In this document: positions 6,860 through 16,140 of the stretch, in pieces
Layout of the letters: every line of letters begins with the position of its first letter
Position numbering within the stretch: the stretch's first letter is position 1
From: JACVRW01 sp036519295
GTDB taxonomy: Bacteria; Actinomycetota; Thermoleophilia; Solirubrobacterales; Thermoleophilaceae
Direction: 5' to 3'
Length of the DNA: 64,000 nucleotides
Assembly: GCA_036519295.1 (NCBI GenBank)
Contig: DATDLN010000070.1
Coordinates: 1-64,000 of the forward strand
The notes under the pieces: generated by a model
Told to the model about the DNA's origin: nothing
Seen by the model: only the letters and a program-made list of their open reading frames with translations
Databases searched by the model: none
Position numbers and translations under genes: made by a program

Positions 6860-9800
6860 ATGTCATTACGCGGAGCAGGCGTCGCGCTGGCGGCGCTCGC
6901 CACGCTGGCGCTCGCCGTCCCGGCCTCCGCGGCCGCGGACCGGCTGAACGCCACCAGGTCAACGCAAAGGGCGCAAAGCAGCTGCTAGAGCTGGAGCGTC
7001 AGGGCTTCGACATCAGCGAGGGGCAGCGGCGGGGCGGCCTCGAGATCGTTGCGACCGCCCTGCGGATCGACAGGCTTGCCAAGGCCGGTCTGCGGGCGAA
7101 GCTGCTGCGCAATCGGCGCGGCCAGACGGCCCAGCGGGTTGCGGCGGCGCAGGCCGCCGGCGGCTGGCAGGTCTGGCGCCCGTATGCCCGCACCGACGTG
7201 GAGCTGTCGGGCGCGGCCGGCAACCCGACCAAGAACCTCGTCACGCAGCTGAGGGAGCTGGCGGACCGCTACGACCGGATCACCGAGCTGGTCACGATCG
7301 GCCACTCGCTCAGAGGCCTGCCGATCTACGCCATGCGCGTAACGAGGAACGCCGACCGGGTGCCCGACGGCCGGCGGCCGGCGGTGCTCTACTCGGCGCT
7401 CCAGCACGCGCGCGAGTGGCTGGCCGGCGAGGTCAACATGCGCACCCTCAAGCTGTTCGTCACCAACTTCGGTCAGAGCGGCGTGGCACTTGGTACCGAC
7501 GGCCAACCCGTCGAGGGTGTGTCGGCGAGGGAGATCACCAGGCTGCTGAGCCGGAACGAGGCCTGGTTTATCCCGGTCGCCAATCCCGACGGCTACGACT
7601 TCACGTTCGACCCCGAGAACCGGCTGTGGCGCAAGAACCTGCACGACATCAACGGTGACGGGCAGATCACCTCGGTCGACGGCGTCGACACCAACCGCAA
7701 CTTCCCGACGCGCTGGCGCTACGACGACGAGGGGTCGAACACCGACACCTCGAGTGAGACGTACCGCGGTACGGCGCCGGCCTCGGAGCCCGAGACGCGG
7801 GCGTTCCTCTCGCTCGTCGACCGGGTGCATTTCACCTCGAACAAGAACGACCACACGTTCGGGCCGCTGATCCTGTGGCCGCCCGGCTGGCAGGTGGACA
7901 CGCGTTTCGCCGAGGAGCCGATCTTCACAACGCTCGCCGGTGACGACGACAACCCGGCGATCCCGGGCTTCGACCCGGACGTCGGGGCGGAGCTCTACAC
8001 CACCAACGGCGAGACGAACGACACGCTGTACCAGCGGGACAGGGTGCAGTCGTTCACGCCCGAGGGGACCCCTGCCGCTTCCGGAAGCGGCTTCGTCTTC
8101 CAGGACGTGGAGGCGGACGTGCAGGCCGACTTCGAGAAGCACGTGCAGTTCTCGCTCGATCTTTTGCGCTCGGCGGCGACTCCGGATCGGCCGGTCAGCC
8201 ACCTCGGCAACGAGGCGCCGGACTTCGTGCTCGACAGGTTCGACGTCTCCTTCGGCGATCCGCAGACCGTACAGGTCAACGCGCGCCGCGATATCGGCCG
8301 CATCACGCTCAAGTACCGCATCAACGGCGGCCACGAGCGCTCCGGCCGGACGACCGAGTGGCAGGGCGGAGAGAGGTACGGCGACGAGGGCGACTACTGG
8401 TACCACCGCGTGGCGCGGCCAGGTCCGGGGGACCGACCCGGGCGACGGGGTGGAGGTCTGGTTCGTCGCCGAGGGGAACGCCGCGGCCCGAGAGATGACA
8501 TCGAAAGCCGCTCGTTCACCTATTCGGTGAGATCGGATTCGGACGCCCGAGTGCTGGTGCTAGCGGCGGAGGACTGCACCGGGAACTCGGCTCTCCCCGC
8601 CTACCCGAGCACCAACGGGCCCTTCTACCTCGACTACTACACGAACGCGCTCGACGCCAATCGCATCGCGCACGACGTGTACAACATCGACGCGGAGGGT
8701 CGGAAGCCCCCGGACCCGCTCGGCGTGCTGAGCCACTACGACGCTGTCATCTGGTACACGGGCAACGACAACGTGACCCGCGCGAGCGCGCAGCCGGGCG
8801 TGGCTGGGCTCGAAGCGCACGAGACGACGATGGCGGTGCGCGACTTCCTCAACGAGGGCGGTCGCCTGCTGTTCACCGGCGTCAACGCGGGACGCCAGTA
8901 CGACCTGGTTGAGTATCCGCCGGCGGGGCAGCCGCTGTCGTTCTGCGACGGCAACCTGCTCACGACCGAGTGCCAACCGCTGAGCAACGACTTCCTCCAG
9001 TACTACCTGGGGTCGTACGTGCGCAGCGACGGCGGCGGCCTGAACCCGGCCGGCGGCGTCTTCCCGGTCAGGGGTCTGGCCGGTGGTCCGTTTGACGGGT
9101 TGCCGGACCTGGGGCTCAACGGCCCGGACAGCGCGGGGAACCAGGAGGGTGACGGCCTCGGCACGTCGAACCACCTGGTCACCTCGAGCATCCTCGACCC
9201 GGCGACGTACCCGCAGTTCGCGAGCGACGACCCGCCGATTGAGTGCTTCCGGGCGGGGCGCCGTTCGATCCGCACACGGGGACGCATTACATGTACTCAC
9301 AGAACGCCAATACCGGGTACAAGCGCCTGACGCGGACGATCGATCTGGGCGGAGCGAGCTCCGGCGAGCTCTCGTTCTGGACGTCGTTCAACACGGAGAA
9401 CGGCTGGGACTTCGTGTTCGTCGAGGCCCACCTGGTCGGCCAGGACAACTGGACGACGCTGCCCGACGCGAACGGTCACACGACTCAGGACGTGGGATCG
9501 AGCTGCCCGTCCGGCTGGATCGAGCAGCTCCACAACCACCTGGGGCACTACCAGACGTTCGTCCCGAATGGCCCAGGCGACGCGGACGACGACTGCACTC
9601 CGCAGGGCACAACCGGTGCGTGGCATGCGGCCACCGGCAACTCGGGTGGCTGGCAGCACTGGCAGGTGAACCTGGATCAGTTCGCAGGACAGCAGGTCGA
9701 GGTGTCGATCGTGTTCGCCACCGACTGGGGCACGCTGGCGGTGCCGGGCGCGCTGGTCGACGACACGACGGTCACCGTGGGCGGCAGCACCCTCGCCGAG

Positions 9801-10028
9801 ACGTCCTTCGAGACGGACCTCGGCGGCTGGACGGTGCCGGGCGCCCATCCGGAGGGCCCCTCGACCAACCTCAACGACTGGATCCAGTCGGAGAGGATTC
9901 CGTTCGAGGACGCCTCCATCACTCAGACCGACGACACCCTCTACTTCGGGTTCGGGTTCGAGGGTCTGAATGGCCAGGCGAACCGGAACGAGGTGATGCG
10001 ACGCGCGGTCGGCTATCTGCTGCGGTAG
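6860..10028 (+). pseudogene. Secreted M14 zinc carboxypeptidase, frameshifted in at least four places
   Basis: The ATG at 6860 opens a signal peptide (VALAALATLALAVPASAAA). The frame then breaks near 6952, apparently a missing T in an expected GCC-TAC-CAG. The body continues in a second frame with M14 features: LQHAREWLAG (zinc His and Glu), DGVDTNRNFPTRW (substrate-binding Asn-Arg), NDHTFGPLILWPPGW (third zinc His), and a likely catalytic Glu in FTPEG. It shifts out near 8415 (an extra G) and back before about 8500. It shifts again near 9240 into the frame that carries the adhesion-like C-terminal domains to 10028. The homologous sequence survives across frames, so this is a recent pseudogene or a patch of sequencing errors. 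Confidence 0.85.
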
Positions 10029-10053
10029 CCGGCGCGCGACGCGCGGATGCGCA

Positions 10054-10079
10054 GGCGGGCCGCCTTCGGGCGGCCCGCC
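10054..10079. terminator. Strong hairpin between convergent genes
   Basis: GGCGGGCCGCC (10054-10064) and GGCGGCCCGCC (10069-10079) form a perfect 11-bp stem closed by a TTCG tetraloop. CGCA/TGCG pairing extends it below a one-base bulge. No T tract follows. GC-only hairpins of this kind serve as terminators in many actinobacteria. It lies 26 bases after the carboxypeptidase stop and 60 bases before the PAP2 stop, so it could serve both directions. Confidence 0.8.
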
Positions 10080-10139
10080 GTGCGTCTGGGGCCGTGTCGG
10101 CCGCGCCCGGCGGCGGGCGCCCGGCCGTGATCGGCCGGC

Positions 10140-11057
10140 TCAGCCGAGCAGCTTCGGCCGCCTTGTGTCGTGCCCCGAAGGGCGCTGGTCGCGCCAGCCG
10201 AGGAGCGCGGCTAGTGCGGCCGGCAGCGCCAGTGCTGCCGAGGCCACGGCGACCCCCACTGCCAAGGAAGTCGTGTGGTCGCGGGCAAAGCCGGTGGCCC
10301 CGGCTGGGTCGGCCGCCAGTGCGGCGAGGACCACGAGTGCCGTGCACGCCGCCGCGCCCAGCGCGGCCGCAGCCAGCCCCCCGGCGGCCGTCCGGTCGAA
10401 CGCTCGCCCCACGGCCGTGGTGGCCCAGCGGTCGGTTGCGGGGAAGCGGCGGTCGGCCTCGCTCAGCGCCGCCGCCAGAACCAGAGCCCAGCCCGTCGCG
10501 AGCAGGTAGCCGCCCACGACGTCGCTGGGGAAGTGCCAGCCGCCGGCGACCACCGAGGCGCCCACGGCGAGCGCCAACAGCGCTCCGAGGAGCGCGGCCG
10601 CCGGCCGGGCGCGGCGGGGAGCGGCGAGCACCGCGGCGAGGGCCAGCGACATGGCGGCGGTGGCGTGGCCGCTCGGGAACGCCTCCGGACCCAGCGTGAA
10701 GTCGAGCCCCGCGGCCTGCGGACGCGGATGCGCAAGCAGCTCCTTGAGCAACTGGCCCGACACGCTCGTGAGAGCGATCAGCAGGAGCACGGCCAGGGCG
10801 ACCCGCGGACGCCCGCGCGCCGCGGCGAGCCCGGCGAGGCCGAGGGCCATCAGCGCCACCGCGGGTGGGTCGCCGAGCCGCACGAGCCACGCGGCGAGGG
10901 TCTCGCGCCATCCGTCGTCCGCCGAGACGAAGCCGGTCAGGCCGGCCAGGTCGAGCGACCGCCCCGGATGCCACAGGTAGGCCGCCGCGAGCACGAGCAC
11001 GAAGAGCGCCGCGCATGCGCCGGCCAGCAAGAGCAGCGATCTCGTGCGGCGATCCAT
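10140..11057 (-). CDS. PAP2-family phosphatase, membrane-bound
   Basis: This 305-residue protein has several membrane segments and the three-part PAP2 signature: KELLAHPRP (KxxxxxxRP type), FPSGHATAAMS (PSGH) and GGWHFPSDVVGGYLLA (catalytic His and Asp). The family removes phosphate from lipids such as phosphatidic acid or undecaprenyl diphosphate at the membrane face. A second hydrophobic portion at the C-terminus (AAALGAAACTALVVLAALA and after) is longer than the minimal family. The start is the ATG at 11057. It runs convergently to the carboxypeptidase. Confidence 0.9.
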   Translation of the reverse strand: MDRRTRSLLLLAGACAALFVLVLAAAYLWHPGRSLDLAGLTGFVSADDGWRETLAAWLVRLGDPPAVALMALGLAGLAAARGRPRVALAVLLLIALTSVSGQLLKELLAHPRPQAAGLDFTLGPEAFPSGHATAAMSLALAAVLAAPRRARPAAALLGALLALAVGASVVAGGWHFPSDVVGGYLLATGWALVLAAALSEADRRFPATDRWATTAVGRAFDRTAAGGLAAAALGAAACTALVVLAALAADPAGATGFARDHTTSLAVGVAVASAALALPAALAALLGWRDQRPSGHDTRRPKLLG

Positions 11058-11107
11058 GCCTCCGACCGTAGCTGACCACCCGCGCGGGCGGGTGAAGTCG
11101 CCCCTTC

Positions 11108-12160
11108 CTACGGCTGGATCCGCACGATGCGGTCGTCTCCGCTGCGTGGGCGCCCGCGGCCGTCGCGGTTCGAGGTCGTGACCCACAGGGAGCCGTCGGG
11201 CGCTTGCACGACGGTGCGGATGCGCCCGTAGCGTCCCCGTAGCCGCGGGCTCAGCTTCCTCACTCGCGAGCCGTTCAGGCGTACGCGCAGCACGTCCTCG
11301 CCCCGGAGGGCTCCGATGTACATCGTGCCGCCCGCGATCGCTGCCCCGCTCGGTGACGCCGCGGAGGTCGGCCAGGTGACCCGTGGATTGGTGAAGCGTC
11401 CACCGTCCGTGGGCCCTCTGCCCTCGACCTCGGGCCAGCCGTAGTTCCGCCCCTTGCTGATCAGGTTCACCTCGTCGAACTCGTCCTGACCGAACTCCGT
11501 GGCCCACAGGCGCCCGCTTCGATCCCAGGCGAGGCCCTCCACGTTGCGATGTCCGTACGACCAGACGAGCGAGCCCGGGAAGGGGTTGTCGCTCGGGGCG
11601 CTGCCGTCGGGGTTCATGCGCAGGATCTTTCCGTTGAGGGATCGCAGGTTCTGCGCCAGGGCGCTGTGTCCGGTCTCCCCGACTCCCGCGTACAGCTTGC
11701 CGTCGGGGCCGAAGGCGATCCGGCCGCCGTCGTGGATCACCCCGCGACGAAGCCCCGTCAGCACGGGATGGATCCCGCCGCCGAGCCGGAAGCGGACGAT
11801 CCGGTTGTCGCTCGCGCTTGTGAAGTACGCGTACACCCAGCGGTCGCTCGCATAGCTGGGCGACAGCGCGAGTCCCAGCAGGCCGCCCTCGCCGCTGTTC
11901 GTGTCGACTCCCGGCATCCGCATCACGACCCTCCGGCGCCGGCCGTCCGGCGATATGCGAAGGATGCGGCCCGTGGTCCGCTCGCTCACCAGGGCGTCCC
12001 CACCGGGCAGGAAGGCGACGCCCCAGGGCACGCTCAGGCCCGTGGCGATCGTCCCCGCCGTGCTCGAGTCAACGGGCTCCCGACCTGCGTCGTCGCCACA
12101 GGTGGCGATAGTCACCGCCAAGAGCAGGAGTGCCAGACCTCCGAGAGCGCTGTGTTTCAT
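11108..12160 (-). CDS. PQQ-dependent sugar dehydrogenase-like (GSDH/sorbosone type) lipoprotein
   Basis: This 350-residue protein begins with a lipoprotein-type leader (LALLLLAVTIATCGDD). A six-bladed beta-propeller of the glucose/sorbosone dehydrogenase family follows. Characteristic elements are LSVPWGVAFLPGGDALVSER, GEGGLLGLALSP, HDGGRIAFGPDGKLYAGVGE, YGHRNVEGLAW and WATEFGQDEFDEVN. The catalytic histidine of the family corresponds to the one in HDGGRI. The likely role is periplasmic/extracytoplasmic oxidation of sugars, with PQQ as cofactor in characterised members. No PQQ synthesis genes are in the window. The ATG at 12160 was chosen; longer upstream extensions have no support. Confidence 0.88.
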   Translation of the reverse strand: MKHSALGGLALLLLAVTIATCGDDAGREPVDSSTAGTIATGLSVPWGVAFLPGGDALVSERTTGRILRISPDGRRRRVVMRMPGVDTNSGEGGLLGLALSPSYASDRWVYAYFTSASDNRIVRFRLGGGIHPVLTGLRRGVIHDGGRIAFGPDGKLYAGVGETGHSALAQNLRSLNGKILRMNPDGSAPSDNPFPGSLVWSYGHRNVEGLAWDRSGRLWATEFGQDEFDEVNLISKGRNYGWPEVEGRGPTDGGRFTNPRVTWPTSAASPSGAAIAGGTMYIGALRGEDVLRVRLNGSRVRKLSPRLRGRYGRIRTVVQAPDGSLWVTTSNRDGRGRPRSGDDRIVRIQP

Positions 12161-12192
12161 GCTGCTCCGTATGGTGGCTGGCGACCGCTGCG

Positions 12193-13503
12193 CTACGAAC
12201 CCGAGCGGACCTCGTCCCCTCCGGCCTCGGGCGCCGCCGCCGGCGGCTCGCTCGCGACCGGTGGCACGGTCTCCGCCACCTCGTCCTTCACCCGCTCGAA
12301 CACGCCCAGCGCCCGGTCCAGGTGCTCGCGCTCGTGCGTCGCCATCACGCTGGTTCGCAGCAGCGCGCCGCCGCGCTGGACGGCGGGGTAGATCGCGACG
12401 TTCACGTAGACGCCGGCGTCGTACAGGGCCTTCCAGAGCAGCACGGCCTCCCAGTCGTCGCCCACCAGCACGGGCACGATCGGCGTGATCACCTCGGAGC
12501 CGTCCGGTAGCCGGTTTGCGTCGAGCACGTGGTAGCCGAGGTCCCCCAGACCGTCGTGGAGGTAGCGTGCGTTGTCGAGCACCTTGGCCATCAACTGAGG
12601 GCCCTCGTCGGAACGGATGATCGCGAGCGCGCCGCGGGCCGCGCCGACCGCGGCCGGTACCGCGGCGGCCGTGAACATGAACGAGCGCGACTGGACGCGC
12701 AGGAAGTCGATCACGTCCGCCGGGCCGGCCAGGAATCCGCCGCACGAGGCGAGCGACTTCGAGAAGGTGCCCATGCGCAGGTCGACCTCGTCCTCGACGC
12801 CGAACGCCTCGGAGGCGCCGGCGCCGCGGGCACCAAGTACCCCGACGCCGTGCGCCTCGTCGATCATCAGCCGCGCGCCGTGCTCGCGGCAGAGGGCCAC
12901 GATGTCGGGTATCGGCGCCAGGTCGCCCTCCATCGAGAAGACGCCGTCCACGACGACGAGCACCCCGCCGCCATCGGACTCCGCCCGCTGGAGCATCGTC
13001 TCGAGCTTGTCGAGGCGGTTGTGGCGGAAGGGCCGGATGCGAGCCCGCGACATCGAGACGGCGTCGAGGATCGAGGCGTGGTCCCCCGAGTCGCAGATCA
13101 CGGTGTCGCCGGGCTCGAGCAGCGTGCCAATCGCGCCCGTGTTCGCCAGATAGCCGGTGGTGAAGACGAGCGCTCCCTCCTCCCCCATCCAGTCCGCCAG
13201 CTCCTGCTCGAGCTCGAGATGCAGCGAGAGGGTGCCGTTCAGGAAGCGCGACCCCGTCAGCCCCGTGCCGTAGCGCTCCAGCGCGTCGCGGGCGGCCTGC
13301 TTTACGCGCGGATCGCCGGTCAGCCCGAGGTAGTTGTTGGAGCCGAGCATGATCCGCTCGCGCCCCTCCATCTCCACGACCGGGCCGGCGGGGCCCTCGA
13401 GCACGCGGAAGTAGGGCATCAGGTCGTGCTCGCGGGCGGCCCGCAGCTGCTCCAGCCGCTCGTGGCGGCGGGCCTTCTCGAAGAGATCGATGGCGGTTGG
13501 CAT
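12193..13503 (-). CDS. Serine palmitoyltransferase-like alpha-oxoamine synthase
   Basis: This 436-residue PLP enzyme of fold type I has GSNNYLGLTGDPRV, YGTGLTGSRFLNGT, FTTGYLANTGAIGTL, DSGDHASILDA, FRHN, the Asp-x-x-His pocket IDEAHGVGVLG and the PLP lysine in GTFSKSLASCGGF. The family condenses an acyl thioester with an amino acid (BioF, Kbl, ALA synthase, Spt). LNGT followed by HxxLE, the FRHN motif and the ending GVYVNVAIYPAVQRGGALLR resemble Spt more than BioF or Kbl, so ketosphinganine synthesis is the best guess. It is divergent from a GNAT-fold protein with only 15 bases between the start codons. The last 35 residues are an acidic, proline-rich tail. Confidence 0.8.
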   Translation of the reverse strand: MPTAIDLFEKARRHERLEQLRAAREHDLMPYFRVLEGPAGPVVEMEGRERIMLGSNNYLGLTGDPRVKQAARDALERYGTGLTGSRFLNGTLSLHLELEQELADWMGEEGALVFTTGYLANTGAIGTLLEPGDTVICDSGDHASILDAVSMSRARIRPFRHNRLDKLETMLQRAESDGGGVLVVVDGVFSMEGDLAPIPDIVALCREHGARLMIDEAHGVGVLGARGAGASEAFGVEDEVDLRMGTFSKSLASCGGFLAGPADVIDFLRVQSRSFMFTAAAVPAAVGAARGALAIIRSDEGPQLMAKVLDNARYLHDGLGDLGYHVLDANRLPDGSEVITPIVPVLVGDDWEAVLLWKALYDAGVYVNVAIYPAVQRGGALLRTSVMATHEREHLDRALGVFERVKDEVAETVPPVASEPPAAAPEAGGDEVRSGS

Positions 13504-13518
13504 GTAGGGTGCCGCGCC

Positions 13519-14643
13519 GTGTCCGTGGAGGTCCGACCGGTGCGGTCGCGCGGGGACCGGCGCGAGTTCGTCGAGCTCCCGTTCCGGCTGCATGCTACCG
13601 GCACCCCCTGGATCCCACCGCTCAGGATCGAGCGCCGCCTGTTCTTGAGCCCTCGGTTCAATGCCTTCTTCAAGCACGGTCAGGCCGAACTGTTCCTGGC
13701 ACGCCGGGAGGGACGCGTGGTTGGCCGGATCAGCGCGCAGATCGATCGCAATTTCAACGCGTTCCATCACAACGCCTGGGGCATGTTCGGGTTCCTGGAG
13801 CTCGAAGAGGACCCCGAGGCCATGCGGGCCCTGCTCGACGCCGGCGCCGCGTGGCTGCGCCTGCGCGGGCGCGAGCGCATGGTCGGGCCGATGGACTTCA
13901 CGATGAACGACGAGAGCGGGGTGATGATCGAGGGCTTCGAGCGCGAGCCGCTCGTTCGCCAGCCGTGGCAGCCGCAGTACTACCAGCGCCTCTGCGAGGA
14001 GGCCGGGCTCGAGAAGGCGATGGACCTTTTCATGTGGGAGCTGCGTATCTCGGACCGCGACAAGATCCTGCCGATAATCCGCAGGCTGTCCGACGAGCTC
14101 GAGCCGAAGCACGGCATCACGATCCGCAAGATGAGCCGGCGGCACCTGCGCCGGGAGCTCGACTCCTTCGCCGAGATCTACAACGAGGCCTGGTCCACGA
14201 ACTGGGGCTTCGTCCCCTATTCCAAGGAGGACCTCGACGCCTACGCGCAGGAGCTCCACCTGGTCTTCGATCGCGACTGGTTCATGGTCGCCGAGAACGC
14301 GGACGGCGAGACGGTGGGAGTGGCGATCACCATCCCGGACATCAACGAGGTGCTGAAGCGGATGGGAGGGCGGATCCTGCCGTTCGGGTGGTGGCACTAC
14401 CTGCGACGGCACACGATCGTCGACCGCTGCCGCATCGGCTTCCTCGGCGTCAGGCCCGCCTACCAGCACACCGGCGTCGCCGCCGGGCTCTACATGGAGC
14501 ACTTCGCGATGTCCGAGGCGACCCGGATCAAGTGGGGCGAGGCCGGCTGGGTCCTCGAGACGAACAAGGGTCTCAACCGCGGCATGGAGGCCCTCGGCGC
14601 ACGAATTTGCAGGAAGTATCGGATGTACGAACGCGCCCTCTGA
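13519..14643 (+). CDS. GNAT-fold acyltransferase (candidate bacterial ceramide synthase type)
   Basis: This is a 374-residue protein from a GTG start. The N-terminal part holds RREFVELPFRLHATGTPWIP, then AELFLARREGRVVGRISAQI, a GNAT-like beta region. The C-terminal half contains FLGVRPAYQHTGVAAGLYME, a GNAT acyl-CoA-binding loop, followed by WVLETNKGLNRGMEALGARI. Family members of this length sit beside Spt homologues. The Caulobacter ceramide synthase (bCerS) is also described as a GNAT-superfamily acyltransferase. The pairing with the adjacent Spt-like gene suggests N-acylation of a sphingoid base. This is inference: the protein could acylate another amine. Confidence 0.65.
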   Translation: MSVEVRPVRSRGDRREFVELPFRLHATGTPWIPPLRIERRLFLSPRFNAFFKHGQAELFLARREGRVVGRISAQIDRNFNAFHHNAWGMFGFLELEEDPEAMRALLDAGAAWLRLRGRERMVGPMDFTMNDESGVMIEGFEREPLVRQPWQPQYYQRLCEEAGLEKAMDLFMWELRISDRDKILPIIRRLSDELEPKHGITIRKMSRRHLRRELDSFAEIYNEAWSTNWGFVPYSKEDLDAYAQELHLVFDRDWFMVAENADGETVGVAITIPDINEVLKRMGGRILPFGWWHYLRRHTIVDRCRIGFLGVRPAYQHTGVAAGLYMEHFAMSEATRIKWGEAGWVLETNKGLNRGMEALGARICRKYRMYERAL

Positions 14644-14666
14644 GCGCACCTATACACTCGCCTGCG

Positions 14667-14969
14667 ATGCCCGAACCGCCCGCACTTCCCGATCCTCAGG
14701 AGGACGAGCTCGACGTCCGCCCGCTGCCCGTGCTCGCCGAGCCGCGGCCGGTGGAGCGGCCGCGCGACGCCTCGCTGCCCGCAGCGGTGGCGGCTGCCAC
14801 TGGTGGGTTCCTGCTCGGTATCGCCGCCTTCGTGCTCGTTCGCGTGCTGCGCCGGCCGCGGTCGGCGGCGGCGCTTCGGCTGCGCAGGGGCGCCAGGCGC
14901 GGCAGGCGCGTGGAGGTGGCCGCCTCGCGTTCGTTTCTAGTCGACGTCCACCTACTGAGGGACCGATGA
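14667..14969 (+). CDS. Small single-pass membrane protein
   Basis: This 100-residue protein of unrecognised family has an acidic/proline-rich N-terminus (PALPDPQEDELDVRPLPVLA), one membrane segment (AAAVAAATGGFLLGIAAFVLV) and a very basic tail (RRPRSAAALRLRRGARRGRR). That layout suggests an N-out, C-in topology by the positive-inside rule. The stop overlaps the ATG of msrB by 4 bases (ATGA), so the two are probably translationally coupled and share a transcript. No enzymatic motif is seen. Confidence 0.6.
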   Translation: MPEPPALPDPQEDELDVRPLPVLAEPRPVERPRDASLPAAVAAATGGFLLGIAAFVLVRVLRRPRSAAALRLRRGARRGRRVEVAASRSFLVDVHLLRDR

Positions 14970-15361
14970 CCGACAAGCTTCAGAAGACCGACCAGCAGTG
15001 GCGCGAGGAGCTCGAGCCGGAGCGCTTCCACATCCTGCGTGAGGCCGGCACGGAGCCGCCCTTCACCGGCGCATACACCTACTCGAAGGCGGACGGCATG
15101 TACCGCTGCGGCGCGTGCGGGAACGAGCTGTTCAGCTCGGGCGCCAAGTTCGACTCCGGCACCGGCTGGCCGAGTTTCACCGAGCCGGCGGTGGCGGACG
15201 CGGTCGAGCTGAGCGAGGACCGCAGCCTGGGGATGGTCCGCACCGAGGTCCGGTGCAGGCGCTGCGGCAGCCATCTCGGCCACGTGTTCCCGGACGGGCC
15301 CGGTCCCACGGGGCAGCGCTACTGCATCAACTCGCTGGCGCTGAATCTCGACGAGCGCTAA
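14966..15361 (+). CDS. msrB: Peptide-methionine (R)-S-oxide reductase
   Basis: This 131-residue MsrB repairs R-methionine sulfoxide in proteins. Structural zinc is bound by Cys48/Cys51 (CGACG) and Cys97/Cys100 (CRRCG). The signature GTGWPSFTEP is followed by GSHLGHVFPDGP, and the catalytic Cys120 lies in RYCINSLAL. Length and motifs are complete for the single-domain enzyme. The start overlaps the preceding small membrane gene (ATGA). An SDR follows after 5 bases, suggesting an operon from about 14667 to 16553. Confidence 0.97.
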   Translation: MTDKLQKTDQQWREELEPERFHILREAGTEPPFTGAYTYSKADGMYRCGACGNELFSSGAKFDSGTGWPSFTEPAVADAVELSEDRSLGMVRTEVRCRRCGSHLGHVFPDGPGPTGQRYCINSLALNLDER

Positions 15362-15366
15362 CACCG

Positions 15367-16140
15367 GTGGTCGCGGTCGTGACGGGCGCGGCCCAGGGGA
15401 TCGGCCGCAGCGTGGCCGAGACGCTTGGGGCGGAGGGATATGCCCTGGCCCTGATCGACCTCCGCGAGCCGGCCGAAACGCTCGCTTCGCTGCGCACGAG
15501 GGGCGCCGACGCGCTCGGGATCGCCTGCGACGTGTCGGCGGACGCGGACGTGACGGCCGCCGTGGAGCAGGTGCGCGAGCGGTTCGGCCGCGTAGACGTG
15601 CTCGTCAACAACGCCGGAATCTCGTGCATCGCACCCGCCGAGGACACGTCGCCGGAGCAGTGGAGGCGAGTGCTCGAGGTGAATCTGACCGGCCCCTTCC
15701 TCCTCTGCCAGGCGTTCGGGCGGATGATGCTGGAGGCGGGCGCCGGCTCGATCGTCAACGTCGCGTCGATCGCCGGGCTGCGCGCCGTCGCCGATCGCGC
15801 CGCCTACAACTCGAGCAAGCACGGCCTGGTTGGGCTGACCCGCACGCTGGCGGCCGAATGGGGTGGCCGGGGCGTGCGCGTGAGCGCCGTCTGTCCCGGG
15901 TGGGTGAAGACCGGGATGGACGTCGCGGACCAGGAGGCGGCCGGCTACGTGGACACCGACATCACCGAGCAGGCGCCGATGGGGCGCTTCGCCGCTCCCG
16001 ATGACGTCGCCGCGGCCGTCGCCTTCCTGGCCGACCCCGCACGCAGCGGCTTCGTCAATGGAGTTGCGCTACCCGTCGACGGCGGCTGGACCGCCGACGC
16101 GAGCTGGACCGCGCTCCGCCTGAGCAAGCGCCGAGGCTGA
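15367..16140 (+). CDS. Classical short-chain dehydrogenase/reductase
   Basis: This 257-residue SDR begins at the GTG at 15367, directly at the first strand (VVAVVTGAAQGIGRSVAETL, TGxxxGIG cofactor loop). It has ALIDLREP (an acidic residue that favours NAD(H)), LVNNAGIS, the catalytic Ser in IVNVASIAG, YNSSKHG (catalytic YxxxK) and the C-terminal NGVALPVDGGW. The substrate is unknown. It lies on the same strand 0.7 kb after the GNAT acyltransferase, so a ketosphinganine reductase role is possible; a generic 3-oxoacyl reductase is equally compatible. Its TGA overlaps the ATG of trmO. Confidence 0.88.
   Translation: MVAVVTGAAQGIGRSVAETLGAEGYALALIDLREPAETLASLRTRGADALGIACDVSADADVTAAVEQVRERFGRVDVLVNNAGISCIAPAEDTSPEQWRRVLEVNLTGPFLLCQAFGRMMLEAGAGSIVNVASIAGLRAVADRAAYNSSKHGLVGLTRTLAAEWGGRGVRVSAVCPGWVKTGMDVADQEAAGYVDTDITEQAPMGRFAAPDDVAAAVAFLADPARSGFVNGVALPVDGGWTADASWTALRLSKRRG

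Noticed and set aside
10140..11507. N-terminal extension of the PAP2 protein by about 150 residues.
   Set aside because: The extension lies antisense-frame within the sugar dehydrogenase gene and is low-complexity; the membrane protein begins at 11057.
12193..14649. One 818-residue minus-strand frame joining the Spt-like gene to sequence upstream.
   Set aside because: The upstream part is antisense to the GNAT gene and has no recognisable domain; the enzyme's N-terminus matches the ATG at 13503.
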